The notes: generated by a model not told the origin, from the sequence alone. A stretch of 59,894 nucleotides of DNA from Sphingobacterium sp. (GCA_031277685.1 JAITLV010000267.1:1-59894); one strand, 5' to 3'. Shown: positions 50,901 to 59,894, counted from the stretch's first letter. Program-made: numbers and translations.

Positions 50901-51548
50901 AAGTGATTTTTCTAGCAAAGCGCGCTTTTTGAAATCTGCCCGTAACCTGAAATAAAAATAGCTGGTAATAATGAGAGAAAGCAATGCACTGATAACGATA
51001 AAAAGTGTCGTGATAAACGACGAATTGTCCAGATTGGTAGATTTTTGATTGATTGTATCGTCTTCATTTTGGATAATATCATTAATAATCTTGCGGCATT
51101 TATCCATAGCCGATTTACTAACATCCAACTGAGCCAAGCTAACCACACCACCGTTTCTTTTAGTAGCGACCGTCTCCTTTAAAACTTCTATTCGCCATTG
51201 TGCCGCAGTTAACAGACTATCAACACGAACTTTTTGCATCGGATCTACCCTGGTCAGTGTCTCTATAGCCTTTAATTCTATGGGTAAGCTTTCCAATGCT
51301 TTATTAAAAGGCTCCAAATAACTTTCCTTTCCGGTCAGAAGAAAACCCCGGTTTCCTGTTTCAGCTCCTTGTAATGAATTAAGTACATTATTGGATGTAC
51401 TGATAATCTTCCTTGTCACACCAAGCTCCTCACGGTACTTATTTTGTTCCTGAATACCAACATAAGATGCAGTAGAACTGATCAGCAATATGACTAAGGA
51501 AAAACCTATTCCGACCGTTAGATTATTGAGTGTCTTACTATTTGGCAT
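47946..51548 (-). CDS. Hybrid histidine kinase, CHASE3-HAMP-GAF-HisKA-HATPase-REC-REC-REC
   Basis: This 1200-residue protein has a membrane helix near 10-30, a CHASE3 sensor (about 35-180), a second helix (about 183-203), HAMP (about 215-270), GAF (about 290-430), a coiled coil (about 435-525), HisKA with MSHELRTPLNS (near 535), HATPase with GTGLGLSI (near 715), and three receivers (about 815-930, 945-1060 and 1085-1200). Each receiver keeps an acceptor Asp (LLDIQLPVMDG, ILDMGVPDEMG, LMDMMMPEMDG). Three receivers suggest multistep phosphotransfer. Its start overlaps the upstream kinase gene by 11 bp. Confidence 0.93.
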   Translation of the reverse strand: MPNSKTLNNLTVGIGFSLVILLISSTASYVGIQEQNKYREELGVTRKIISTSNNVLNSLQGAETGNRGFLLTGKESYLEPFNKALESLPIELKAIETLTRVDPMQKVRVDSLLTAAQWRIEVLKETVATKRNGGVVSLAQLDVSKSAMDKCRKIINDIIQNEDDTINQKSTNLDNSSFITTLFIVISALLSLIITSYFYFRLRADFKKRALLEKSLRDKDEAISRRLNLVQKITNRIALGEYDVKAEEVEDDDLGAIAKSVNRMSKSLKKSFDQLKDNDWLHAGYAKLYTGLVGNKSEETIAVDSIKTLIGYMGAVSGAIYIFNDERLELAGTYGLDKQVQKYFLPGEGYIGQVFTDREPKTLNNLNSADYLVSFANGKINVPHIQLLPMLVDDQVLGVLEVGQMESFTAVEKTFLTECSRQIGIALVSAKGRAKIQTLLEETQVQSEELLTQHAELESLNTELEAQTLRLQSSEEELRVQHEELMQSNQELEERSRLLEDKNLMIAERNQEIQQKAEELALSTKYKSEFLANMSHELRTPLNSILLLSRLLSENVEENLNSDQIESAKVIQSSGTSLLTLIDEILDLSKIESGKMTLEYTRLNLNDILADLNSLFSPVVQEKGLIFRTSISDSVNRSFQGDRLRIDQVLRNLISNAIKFTKEGEVRLEIYEDPSDSDRLVFAVVDSGIGIPLDKQKIIFEAFQQADGSTRRKFGGTGLGLSISREIARLLGGEIKLESEEGKGSTFLFIIPKDKVEVGEILTKEEQLVEEISSEVEEVNEIVKEEAYNPLTIRIPEEVPDDRDTIKDGDKVILIVEDDVNFAKALLKYTHTQNYKGVVVVRGDQALPAAQKYRPVAVLLDIQLPVMDGWAVMDQLKGNKEIRHIPVHIMSSLEVKKESLLKGAIDFINKPVALEQMTSVFQKIESALSRSPKKVLIVEENPKHASALSYFLSSFNISLEVKDNVEDSITALRTADVDCVILDMGVPDEMGYHTLEAIKQHEGLENLPIIIFTGKNLSKSEELKIKKYADSVVVKTAHSYQRILDEVGLFLHLIEVNNSDEAGRKNNGLGTLTDVLKGKNVLVADDDVRNIFSMTKALEKFQVKVIPAMDGREALEVLASAESIDIVLMDMMMPEMDGYETIKNIRQNAKYAGLPIIAVTAKSMIGDREKCIQAGASDYISKPVDIDQLLSLLRVWLYEN

Positions 51549-53022
51549 CTAGAGGTAAATTTAAAGGTAAGGTAAAATAAAATGTCGCCCCTTGTCCACC
51601 CGAACTTTCAACAGCAATGGTTCCATGATGGGCGCGAATAATTTCAGCACAGATATAAAGTCCTATCCCAAGCCCCTGAAAATCGAACGACGTTTCTTCC
51701 ACACGATAAAATTTCTCAAACACATCACCTTGCTTCTCTTCTGGAATGCCGATCCCAAAATCTATTACACTTATTTTCACGTTGCTGTCTACAATAGAGC
51801 AGTCAACAATTACTTTTTCCGTTCCCGCAGCATATTTATATGCATTCGTCAAAAAATTAACCAACACCTGCTCTAGACGGATCTCATCACCATAAATCTG
51901 TACGTCCGTAATATCCCCTCGCCGGAAAAGCTTCATGCTGCTTTGGTCATGCGTTTGAACAATGGAGTCAACGGCACTCTTGACCATATGCTCGAGAGAA
52001 AATACCTTTTTATTGATCAGCAGCTTCCCATTATCGATCTTTGACAGATCCAAAAGATCAGAAATAAGACTGTTGAGTTTGTCAACTTGGCCCTGAACCC
52101 GGGTAACATACTTTGCCTCAGCACTTTCCTCCTCCAGCTTAAGTTTACGGTCGAGCAATTGCATATACGCTTTAATACTTGTTAAAGGTGTTTTCAACTC
52201 GTGACTCGCGATACTCAGGAACTCATCTTTTTCCTTTTCAGCTTTTTTTTGTGCATCGATATCTGTAAAAGTCCCGACCCACTTACTCGCTCCATTCTCC
52301 AAAATTGGCCACACACGCAAAAGCTGATATAGGTATTCCCCACATGGCCTCCTTTGAATACGTACTTCCATTTCCAAGGGTTCTCCAGAACGAAGACTCG
52401 CCTGAAGCTCTTTTTCGATTGATTGATCACCAGGATAGATCTGTGGGAATTTTGAGGCATCATCAGAAAACTGAAACCAGCGTCCATTCACAAAATCAAT
52501 ATTTCCTGCACTGTCACAGGTAAAAGCAATTTGAGGTAAAGACTCCAAAAGCGTATGCAAATAGTCCACCTTAGACCGCAGTTCCTGCTGTGCCTGCTTG
52601 CGCCGTTCTACCTCAAGTTCTAAAGTTTGTTGAATATCTTTAAGCGCTTGGGTCTGTTCATACAACCGATAAAATGTTTTAACTTTCAACATCAGGATGT
52701 CGGGATCCACAGGCTTGGTCACATAATCCAATCCACCCGAATCATAACCCTTGGTGATAAAGCGTTTATCTGTATTTACAGCAGACAAAAATATGATCGG
52801 AGTTTCCTTTGTTTTGCTAAATCCCGCTATATTTTCAGCGACTTCAAAGCCATCCATATCTGGCATCTGAACATCCAATATGATTAATGCATAATTATAT
52901 TTTAAGATCTTTTTTAAAGCTTCTTCCCCAGATTGAGCGGTATCAACTTTAAAATTTTTGGATTCCAGTAATTTTTGCAAAGAGTAAATATTATCCGGAT
53001 TATCATCAACAATTAATATCAT
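51538..53022 (-). CDS. REC-PAS-HisKA-HATPase sensor kinase
   Basis: This 494-residue soluble protein starts with a receiver (1-120; acceptor Asp in ALIILDVQMPD near 51), a short coiled coil, a PAS domain (about 150-260), HisKA with ASHELKTPLTS (near 277) and HATPase with GLGIGLYICAEI (near 455). With a receiver in front and no membrane segment, it takes input from another kinase and passes it on. It is the first gene of the cluster and overlaps the large hybrid kinase by 11 bp, so the two surely act together. Confidence 0.92.
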   Translation of the reverse strand: MILIVDDNPDNIYSLQKLLESKNFKVDTAQSGEEALKKILKYNYALIILDVQMPDMDGFEVAENIAGFSKTKETPIIFLSAVNTDKRFITKGYDSGGLDYVTKPVDPDILMLKVKTFYRLYEQTQALKDIQQTLELEVERRKQAQQELRSKVDYLHTLLESLPQIAFTCDSAGNIDFVNGRWFQFSDDASKFPQIYPGDQSIEKELQASLRSGEPLEMEVRIQRRPCGEYLYQLLRVWPILENGASKWVGTFTDIDAQKKAEKEKDEFLSIASHELKTPLTSIKAYMQLLDRKLKLEEESAEAKYVTRVQGQVDKLNSLISDLLDLSKIDNGKLLINKKVFSLEHMVKSAVDSIVQTHDQSSMKLFRRGDITDVQIYGDEIRLEQVLVNFLTNAYKYAAGTEKVIVDCSIVDSNVKISVIDFGIGIPEEKQGDVFEKFYRVEETSFDFQGLGIGLYICAEIIRAHHGTIAVESSGGQGATFYFTLPLNLPLDAK

Positions 53023-53164
53023 AGTGTATTAAAACTTAGCATCAAGGTTAACAAATCTAAAAAAATTAACTGAATACCGCCAATCGAATTGCGGAAAACC
53101 GCTGGCAAAAAAAAGCGCATGAAATAAGTAAAACTTTAGTCTGTCAAAGCCTGTTTTAACAAAT

Positions 53165-54163
53165 ATGATACGTTTTACATCAAAAGGCATATACTGCATT
53201 CCAGGTAAGTTTTATCTCGACCCATGGAAGCCTGTTGATTTGGCTGTTATTTCTCATGGCCATGCAGATCATGCCCACTGGGGAATGAAGAAGTACCTCT
53301 GTCATCATTTCACAGTCAATATTCTTCGGAGCCGGATCGGTCCCGATATTCAAATCCAGGGAATCGCTTACAATGAACCTGTCCACATCAATGGTGTCAG
53401 AGTTTCCCTGCACCCCGCCGGACATATCATTGGTTCTGCCCAGATTCGCCTGGAGTATAAAGGTAAAGTTGTCGTATTTACTGGCGATTACAAAATTCAG
53501 GAGGATGGCTTATGTACACCATTTGAGCCGATGAAATGCCATGAGCTCATTACAGAAAGTACTTTCGGTCTTCCGATTTATCGATGGGAGTCTGTAGCGG
53601 TACAAAATGAACGACTGCAATCTTGGATTAAGAACAACCAAAGCAATCATAAGACATCCGTATTTATAGGGTATTCGCTTGGAAAATCGCAGCGTATTCT
53701 AAATGCTGTACATGAAATGGGTCCAGTATATGTACATTACAGTATTGCTAAATTAAATGAGGCCTACAGCCAGGCAGGTATAAAACTACCACCCTATCAG
53801 ATTGCGGACGTAAAATCAGCTCCAAAAGAACTAGACAAGCAGATTGTATTGCTTCCGCCAGCACTGCTGGACAGCCAGCTCCTTCAAAAAATACCCAATG
53901 TTGCCTATGCCATCTGTTCGGGCTGGATGCAAATCCGTGGGGCGCGACGATGGCGCAGCGCAGATGCTGGTTTTGCGATCAGTGACCACGCCGACTGGTC
54001 AGGTTTATTGCAGGCAGTACGTGGCAGTTCGGCCGAAAAAGTATATGTGACCCACGGGCAAACAGCTACCTTTGCCAAATATCTCAATGAAATCGGCATT
54101 GAAGCGGAAGAGGTCTCCACACAGTATGGTGATGAAGAAGATCCCCAAGTCCAAACGACTTAA
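53165..54163 (+). CDS. Ligase-associated DNA exonuclease (MBL fold)
   Basis: This 332-residue protein has the metallo-beta-lactamase motif H31-x-H33-x-D35-H36 (SHGHADHAHWG), HPAGHIIGSAQI near 77 and GDYKI, typical of the MBL/beta-CASP-like exonucleases of bacterial ligase clusters. The C-terminal part has SDHADWSGLL and VTHGQ. It should process DNA ends before ligation. It is the first gene of the four-gene repair cluster, 8 bp before the ligase. Confidence 0.92.
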   Translation: MIRFTSKGIYCIPGKFYLDPWKPVDLAVISHGHADHAHWGMKKYLCHHFTVNILRSRIGPDIQIQGIAYNEPVHINGVRVSLHPAGHIIGSAQIRLEYKGKVVVFTGDYKIQEDGLCTPFEPMKCHELITESTFGLPIYRWESVAVQNERLQSWIKNNQSNHKTSVFIGYSLGKSQRILNAVHEMGPVYVHYSIAKLNEAYSQAGIKLPPYQIADVKSAPKELDKQIVLLPPALLDSQLLQKIPNVAYAICSGWMQIRGARRWRSADAGFAISDHADWSGLLQAVRGSSAEKVYVTHGQTATFAKYLNEIGIEAEEVSTQYGDEEDPQVQTT

Positions 54164-54171
54164 GATAGCTT

Positions 54172-55752
54172 ATGAAAGAATTTGCAACATTGATACATGC
54201 TCTCGACAGCAGCAACAAGACCAATTTGAAAAAAGAGGCTGTTTTGCATTTTTTCAGGGAAGCCTCTGAAAAAGATAAACTTTGGTTTCTCGCTTTGATG
54301 ACGGGGAAAAGACCGAAACGGAGTATCGCGGTCAAGGACCTCAAAACCTGGACTTTAGAAATAACAGAAATTCCCGAATGGTTATTTGTTGAATCCTATG
54401 CTGCCGTAGGTGATCTATCCGAAACCTTGGCTCTCCTTTTGCCACCGGCATCGCAACTGATAGAGAAAAGCCTTAGCGACTGGATGGATGAAATCATTGC
54501 CTTACAAAATGCATCCATCGCAGAGAAAAAAGCTTTCGTTCTTCGATCCTGGAACGGGCTAAGCACCGTCGAGCGCTTTATTTTTAACAAACTTCTGGGC
54601 GGAAGCTTCCGTTTGGGCATTTCAGCAAAAGGCTTAATCAATGCCCTTGCTCAATATACAGGTACTGAGGCGAGTGCGGTAGCGCACAGCATCATGGGCG
54701 ATTGGAATCCACATGAAGTCGAATTTGAAAAACTTATTCGTGGCACATATAGTGACACCAACTTATCCAAACCTTATCCTTTCTGCCTCGCCTATCCTAT
54801 TGAAAAAGAACCTGATGAACTAGGTCCAATTAAGACATGGCAAATCGAATATAAATGGGATGGAATACGCGGCCAGCTTATCAAGCGCAGCGGGGACATA
54901 CACATCTGGTCACGCGGGGAAGAACTTGTTACAGCCCAGTTTCCCGAAATTACTACGGCGCTCAGTCAATGGAACGGAAGCTTTGTGCTCGATGGAGAGA
55001 TTCTCGCGGTTAAAGACGATCGTGTACTTAATTTTTCAGAACTACAAAAACGGATCAATCGCAAAACAATCCCAAAGGCTTTGCGTGAGGAAGTACCTAT
55101 TTCAGTCTACCTTTATGATCTCTTGGAACTGAATGGAATGGATCTCCGCCAGGAGCCACTGGCATACAGGCGTGTACAGCTGGAAGAACTTTATGCAGCC
55201 AATCCGGGTACCGTATTAAAACTATCACCGTTGATACATGCCGAGGACTGGACAGCCCTTCAACAAATCCAAACTGCAGCACGCGAGCTTAACAGTGAGG
55301 GCATCATGCTCAAGAAAATGGATTCACCTTATTACGCCGGTCGCAAAAAAGGAGGCTGGTGGAAGTGGAAAGTCAATCCGATGAGTATAGATGCTGTACT
55401 CATCTACGCACAAAAAGGTAGCGGTCGCCGGAGTGCACATTACACAGATTATACCTTTGCCGTAAAAGATGGCGATCAGTTGGTCACGATCGCTAAAGCC
55501 TATTCGGGGCTTACAGACAAGGAAATCCTTGAAGTAAGCCGGTTTGTCAAACGAAATTCACTGGAAAAATTTGGCCCCGTCCGCACAGTTAGACCCGAGC
55601 TTGTCTTTGAGATTGCCTTTGAAGGGATAGGATACAGCAAAAGACACAAATCTGGCGTAGCATTACGCTTCCCAAGAATTTTACGCTGGCGAAAGGACAA
55701 AACAGCGGCAGAGATCGACACCCTTGACGATATAAAACAATTGATTCAATAA
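54172..55752 (+). CDS. ATP-dependent DNA ligase
   Basis: This 526-residue protein has an N-terminal helical DNA-binding domain (about 1-195), the nucleotidyltransferase domain with the AMP-accepting Lys K228 in EYKWDGIRGQ, motif III SVYLYDLLELNG, motif IV SEGIMLKK and motif V WWKWK, then an OB-fold (about 410-526). It seals nicks using ATP. Bacterial ligases of this type, found with an MBL exonuclease and an Lhr-like helicase, are accessory repair enzymes beside the NAD-dependent LigA. Confidence 0.95.
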   Translation: MKEFATLIHALDSSNKTNLKKEAVLHFFREASEKDKLWFLALMTGKRPKRSIAVKDLKTWTLEITEIPEWLFVESYAAVGDLSETLALLLPPASQLIEKSLSDWMDEIIALQNASIAEKKAFVLRSWNGLSTVERFIFNKLLGGSFRLGISAKGLINALAQYTGTEASAVAHSIMGDWNPHEVEFEKLIRGTYSDTNLSKPYPFCLAYPIEKEPDELGPIKTWQIEYKWDGIRGQLIKRSGDIHIWSRGEELVTAQFPEITTALSQWNGSFVLDGEILAVKDDRVLNFSELQKRINRKTIPKALREEVPISVYLYDLLELNGMDLRQEPLAYRRVQLEELYAANPGTVLKLSPLIHAEDWTALQQIQTAARELNSEGIMLKKMDSPYYAGRKKGGWWKWKVNPMSIDAVLIYAQKGSGRRSAHYTDYTFAVKDGDQLVTIAKAYSGLTDKEILEVSRFVKRNSLEKFGPVRTVRPELVFEIAFEGIGYSKRHKSGVALRFPRILRWRKDKTAAEIDTLDDIKQLIQ

Positions 55753-55774
55753 AAATTTGAGACGATAAAACAGC

Positions 55775-58237
55775 GTGAACGAGAAGATAGCACATAGTGA
55801 AGGATTTCGAATTGTCAACAATTATTTCGAATCCCAGGGAAATGTTCCCTTTAGCTTTCAGACCAGGGCCTGGGAGAAATACGCGCAGGGTTATAGCGGA
55901 CTAGTTATTGCACCAACAGGATTTGGAAAAACCTTTTCGTTATTTATGGCGGTACTGATAGACTTTCTTAATAACCCGGATCAGCACCAAAAGGGTTTGA
56001 AGCTACTTTGGGTAACACCCTTACGCTCATTGGCTAAAGATCTTGCACGAGCAATGCAAAAGGCCATAGACGATATTGGGCTGGACTGGGTCGTTCAGGT
56101 TCGCAATGGCGACACCAATCCGAAAGTAAAAGCGCAACAGACGCGATCGATGCCCGATATTCTACTCGTCACACCCGAAAGTCTTCATTTGCTGCTCGCA
56201 CAAAAACAACGGGATAAGTATTTCAAAAATCTCCGGTGTATCACGGTGGACGAATGGCATGAACTGATGGGCAACAAACGTGGTGTTATGGTCGAACTGG
56301 CGCTCGCCTTCCTCAAATCGCACTATAAAAAGATGCGCGTTTGGGGGATCACGGCCACCATAGGCAATCTCGAGGAAGCTATGGAGGTCCTGTTGCCAAC
56401 AGAAAAAAAACGTATCCAAATTGTCGCTAAAGAGAAAAAGAAGATAGCGATCAAACCAATTTACCCCAGCAAAGTGGAACTATTGCCCTGGGCAGGACAC
56501 CTCGGTGGCAACCTAGCAGACCAGGTCGTCCCCATTATACTCCAGAGCAAAAGCACAATCCTATTTACCAACACACGCAGCCAAAGCGAAATGTGGTATC
56601 AGCTCCTTTTACAGGCACATCCAGATTTTGCCGGACAAATCGCCTTACACCACAGCTCTATTGATGCCAATATCCGCGAATGGATCGAAGATAATCTCAG
56701 CAGCGGCAAACTTAAAGCAGTCGTATCGACCTCTTCCTTGGACTTAGGGGTAGATTTCAAACCCGTTGATACAGTCATCCAGATTGGCTCGAGTAAAGGT
56801 GTAGCCCGGTTTATGCAACGCGCTGGAAGAAGCGGCCATAGCCCTTTCGAAACCTCTACGATTTATTTCGTCCCTACGCACTCCCTGGAACTCATCGAGG
56901 TCGCCGCACTGAAGGAGGCCGTAAAAACGCAGACGATCGAAAACCGGAATCCTATGGTTCAAACTTTCGATGTGCTTGTTCAATTCATGGTAACCATCGC
57001 CCTGGGTGGGGGATTTCGTTCGGAAGAACTGCATGCGATCGTCGCCAATACCCATGCCTTTCGCTATATGGATCCGGAAGAATGGCAATGGTGCATGTAT
57101 TTTATTACCGCAGGGGGAAAAATTGGCAAACGCTACGAAGAATTTCACAAGGTCATCCAAGATGAAGAAGGTAAATGGATCATCAAAAATCGTCGCCTGG
57201 CACTGCTGCATCGACTCAATATAGGCGCTATTGTAGGGGACGCCATGATGCGCGTGAAGTTTCTCTCCGGTGGTTATATCGGCATGATCGAAGAATATTT
57301 TATCAGTAAACTCAAAAAAGGCGAGCGATTTATTCTTGCGGGACGTGTCCTGGAACTTGTGATGGTCAAGGAAATGACCGTATTCGTAAGAAACTCGTCG
57401 GGTAAAGCCATTACGCCAAGCTGGCTCGGGGGCAGACTCCCCTTATCGTCCAATTTAAGCCATTTCCTTCGTAAAAAATTGGCTGCGGCAACAGGAGCTC
57501 CTTCCAGTGAAAAAGAGCTTCATTTCCTGGCACCATTGATCGAAAAACAGACCGAACTTTCGGCCGTGCCGAGCGAAGCGGAATTTCTTGTCGAACATAT
57601 CAAAACAAGAGAAGGACATCATCTCTTTTTCTACCCTTTGGAGGGTAGACTGATCCATGAGGTCATGGCAGCGCTCGTCGCCTATCGCATTAGTAAATTG
57701 TTTCCCATCAGTTTTTCCATGGCCATGAACGATTATGGTTTCGAACTCTATTCCGACAAGGACATCCAACTGAGCCAATCACAGCTCGAAGAGGTCTTGA
57801 GCCGTAAAAATCTGATGGAAGATGTTATTAGCAGCATCAACTCCGCAGAAATGGCCAGCCGTAAATTTAGAGATATTGCTGTCATTTCGGGATTGGTGGT
57901 TCAAAATTATCCGGGTACACAGCAAAACAACAAATCCCTACAGGCTTCATCCGGAATTATTTTCAAGGTATTAATGGAGCACGACCCGAGCAACCTACTC
58001 CTCAAACAAGCTTTTAGCGAAGTGTTCAACCAACAATTGGAAGAATATCGTTTAATAAAAGCATTCGACAGGATAAACAATAGTAAAATACGTTATACCT
58101 TTGTCGAAGAGTACACGCCACTGAGCTTTCCGATCAAGGTCGATAGCCTGCGGCAGTCGCTGTCTAGTGAAGCGCTGATCGAGCGTATCCAACGGATGGA
58201 AAAGGCCAACATGCAAAAAAAGAAACGTAGAAAATGA
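55775..58237 (+). CDS. Ligase-associated DEXH helicase (Lhr-like)
   Basis: This 820-residue SF2 helicase starts at GTG 55775, 22 bp after the ligase. Visible motifs are Walker A APTGFGKTF (K52), VTPLRSLAKDL, motif II VDEWHELMG, motif III ITATIGN, STSSLDLGVDF, and motif VI RAGRSGHSPF. The C-terminal half has the Lhr winged-helix and core regions. It is a 3'-to-5' DNA translocase/helicase thought to act with the ligase and nucleases in repair. The stop overlaps the next start by 4 bp. Confidence 0.94.
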   Translation: MNEKIAHSEGFRIVNNYFESQGNVPFSFQTRAWEKYAQGYSGLVIAPTGFGKTFSLFMAVLIDFLNNPDQHQKGLKLLWVTPLRSLAKDLARAMQKAIDDIGLDWVVQVRNGDTNPKVKAQQTRSMPDILLVTPESLHLLLAQKQRDKYFKNLRCITVDEWHELMGNKRGVMVELALAFLKSHYKKMRVWGITATIGNLEEAMEVLLPTEKKRIQIVAKEKKKIAIKPIYPSKVELLPWAGHLGGNLADQVVPIILQSKSTILFTNTRSQSEMWYQLLLQAHPDFAGQIALHHSSIDANIREWIEDNLSSGKLKAVVSTSSLDLGVDFKPVDTVIQIGSSKGVARFMQRAGRSGHSPFETSTIYFVPTHSLELIEVAALKEAVKTQTIENRNPMVQTFDVLVQFMVTIALGGGFRSEELHAIVANTHAFRYMDPEEWQWCMYFITAGGKIGKRYEEFHKVIQDEEGKWIIKNRRLALLHRLNIGAIVGDAMMRVKFLSGGYIGMIEEYFISKLKKGERFILAGRVLELVMVKEMTVFVRNSSGKAITPSWLGGRLPLSSNLSHFLRKKLAAATGAPSSEKELHFLAPLIEKQTELSAVPSEAEFLVEHIKTREGHHLFFYPLEGRLIHEVMAALVAYRISKLFPISFSMAMNDYGFELYSDKDIQLSQSQLEEVLSRKNLMEDVISSINSAEMASRKFRDIAVISGLVVQNYPGTQQNNKSLQASSGIIFKVLMEHDPSNLLLKQAFSEVFNQQLEEYRLIKAFDRINNSKIRYTFVEEYTPLSFPIKVDSLRQSLSSEALIERIQRMEKANMQKKKRRK

Positions 58238-58902
58238 AGATCAAAGAGCAAACAATTACCTTTAATAAGCAGAAATTAATCCTTAACAATCAACGCTCTA
58301 TATTTTGGAAATCAGAAAAAACATTGATTCTGTCCGATCTGCATCTAGGCAAAGCAGCACATTTCAGAAAGCACGGTATTGCAATCCCCATAGATACCAC
58401 AATAGCCGATCTCAATCGACTCGAGCGCCTAGTGGATTATTATCAGCCCGTTCAGGTTATTGTTGTCGGAGATTTGGTTCATGCAGGTATCAATCAAGAA
58501 GTGCTACTATTGGAACAATTCAAAACGAGATATCCAACGCTTCTCCTCCACTTGGTCAAAGGAAACCATGATCGCCTGTCGAAACAAATGACCGATCGAT
58601 TTAACATCCACCAACATGACGAAATTTTTGAACTGCAGCAGATACAATTTAAACACCACCCCATCGATGCGGAAGATCAATCTTCCTTCAGGATTAGCGG
58701 CCATCTGCATCCAGGAGTCAGTCTTGTCATACCACCGAGACGGCAGTTACACTTACCCTGTTTTATGGTTTCTGATCATCAAATTATCCTGCCTGCATTT
58801 AGTAAGTTTACAGGGCTAGACAGTCGGGAATTATCTACAGCGTATCAAAGTTATGCAATCACAGATGACCTGATCTTTCCGATCCAAAAAAACAGATTAT
58901 AA
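58234..58902 (+). CDS. pdeM: Ligase-associated metallophosphoesterase, PdeM-type endonuclease
   Basis: This 222-residue calcineurin-like enzyme has ILSDLHLGKAAHF (near 31-43), VGDLVHAG, GNHDRL and SGHLHPG, the metal-binding motifs of the PE component of the ligase-associated cluster. It is expected to cut DNA during damage processing. It overlaps the helicase by 4 bp, closing the exonuclease-ligase-helicase-endonuclease operon. Confidence 0.9.
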   Translation: MKIKEQTITFNKQKLILNNQRSIFWKSEKTLILSDLHLGKAAHFRKHGIAIPIDTTIADLNRLERLVDYYQPVQVIVVGDLVHAGINQEVLLLEQFKTRYPTLLLHLVKGNHDRLSKQMTDRFNIHQHDEIFELQQIQFKHHPIDAEDQSSFRISGHLHPGVSLVIPPRRQLHLPCFMVSDHQIILPAFSKFTGLDSRELSTAYQSYAITDDLIFPIQKNRL

Positions 58903-58931
58903 AAACGTTTTATGACATTTTGAATTCACCA

Positions 58932-59894
58932 TTACATTTTGAGTTCACCTGGCGAGATCCCATAATATTTTTTAAATGCACTGCTAAAATTATTCTGATG
59001 ACCATAGCCCGTCAACAGCGCCACCTCATAGACCGTCATTTTATCTTCGAGCAGATAACTTTTGGCTTTTTCCATACGCACCCGTGTGAGGTAGTCGTGA
59101 ATGGTCACTGAAAAATATTCCTTAAAGTCCTTACGTAGTTTACTTTCACTCGTCAGCACCTCTGCTGCCAGTTCTTTTTGCGTCGGTGGATTGGCAATAC
59201 GCTGTTCAAGAATCTGTCGCGCCATCTCCAGTCGCTGCACATCCTCCTCATGAAAGAGCGAATCAGTGCTTTCCGTTTTCTCATTGTATTGCTCAAACTG
59301 ATACATCAGCAGCTCAACAACACGTGACTCGGTATGTAATCGACGGATCTCCCCTTTCTTTTTAGATTCAATCAGCTCAGTTATGGTATGCTGCATCTCG
59401 TAGGTTGCCATCAGATCCTCCTCCGAAAACGACACATACTCTCCCTTTTCGATCTCATGCACAAATTGCTGATGCAATAACGAATCGCGTTTGATCAGAT
59501 TGAGGTAATACTCTTTGGAAATAACGGCTATAAAATACGTGTATTCAATACCAGGTTCCACTTCATGAATGGATTTGACCGAAGGAATGTAGCGTATATT
59601 ATGCCGGCTCATGCCGTAAGGCAACTTGCTATCTGTCGGCTTAAAAAAGATAAACTGGCTGGTTATGGTCTCGCCCTCGATCTCCGTAAGCACCTGCACT
59701 GGCCTATCAAACTGCATTTTCGAATGCAAGATAAACAATCCTGAAGTCGATAGCTGAAAATTCTCCATATGGACAGGATCTTTGGATATGGATATCCTAT
59801 TTTCGACCAAAGGTTTGTCGGGAACATAGCCATCCGGAATTTCTTCTTCAAAAAGCCAATCTGCCAACTCTACTATTTTACTTTTCACCAACAT
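58932..59894 (-). CDS. AraC-family transcriptional regulator (start at window edge)
   Basis: This protein has 320 residues as seen. The C-terminal 100 residues form the double HTH of AraC regulators: TQKELAAEVLTSESKLRKDFKEYF and MTVYEVALLTGYGHQNNFSSAFKKYYGISPGEL. The N-terminal part (about 1-200) is a cupin-like or unknown sensor with a helical linker. The ATG lies on the last bases of the window, so an earlier start outside cannot be excluded. It converges with the repair cluster. Its target is unknown. Confidence 0.9.
   Translation of the reverse strand: MLVKSKIVELADWLFEEEIPDGYVPDKPLVENRISISKDPVHMENFQLSTSGLFILHSKMQFDRPVQVLTEIEGETITSQFIFFKPTDSKLPYGMSRHNIRYIPSVKSIHEVEPGIEYTYFIAVISKEYYLNLIKRDSLLHQQFVHEIEKGEYVSFSEEDLMATYEMQHTITELIESKKKGEIRRLHTESRVVELLMYQFEQYNEKTESTDSLFHEEDVQRLEMARQILEQRIANPPTQKELAAEVLTSESKLRKDFKEYFSVTIHDYLTRVRMEKAKSYLLEDKMTVYEVALLTGYGHQNNFSSAFKKYYGISPGELKM

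Overview
The window reads as a chromosome segment of a Bacteroidota bacterium, most likely a Sphingobacteriaceae member such as Sphingobacterium. The grounds are the low GC, the CHASE3/GAF hybrid kinases with CheR, the NrtR-like regulator beside a secreted GH3 enzyme, and the ligase-associated LHR/LIG/EXO/PE repair cluster. The genus is inferred from protein style, not from a marker gene.

Bases 107-42682 are an apparently complete prophage of about 42.6 kb in the 3' end of a tRNA-Arg(TCT) gene, bounded by a 13-bp direct repeat (attL 107-119, attR 42670-42682). The tyrosine integrase lies just inside attL. The morphogenesis region (29752 down to 1564, minus strand) encodes, in transcription order, a head protease with probable scaffold tail, major capsid, probable tail tube, terminase small and large subunits, a DNA adenine methylase, portal, connector, a lysis block (membrane coiled-coil protein, GH24 lysozyme, lipoprotein with a C-terminal membrane segment that looks like a unimolecular spanin), tail genes, a large fibre with a deacetylase-like C-terminus, an amidase, a tail protein, the tape measure and a gp10-like protein. 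No sheath gene was recognised, so a siphovirus is most likely. Several intrinsic terminators split this region.

The early region (40915 down to 31659, minus) begins at a divergent control region with palindromes between a Cro-like and a repressor-like HTH gene. It carries a LuxR-type HTH protein, three small related proteins, an SPFH membrane protein, a large primase-helicase, a small HTH protein and, last, an ECF-type sigma factor, which is well placed to switch on late genes. Plus-strand genes expected to be on in the lysogen are the repressor, two lipoproteins and a small acidic protein (41043-42639), and an isolated membrane/coiled-coil gene (30484-31509).

Two noncoding elements stand out. 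At 29.8-30.42 kb, just upstream of the late genes, a roughly 320-bp unit is duplicated in tandem. Each copy carries helically phased GTTCCAA repeats facing inverted TTGGAAC repeats across a 46-47 bp centre. A third, shorter copy with the same spacing lies at 1476-1554, at the far end of the late region. Second, between terL and the methylase gene (21755-21877), there is a 16-bp plus 8-bp paired stem whose loop has a perfect 9-bp complement outside the stem: a pseudoknot-type RNA candidate.

After attR the host chromosome continues with a GH3 glycosidase and a divergent NrtR-like regulator, a phosphorelay cluster (two response regulators, CheR, two hybrid kinases), the four-gene DNA repair cluster (exonuclease, ATP-dependent ligase, Lhr-like helicase, PdeM-type endonuclease) and an AraC-family regulator at the right edge.
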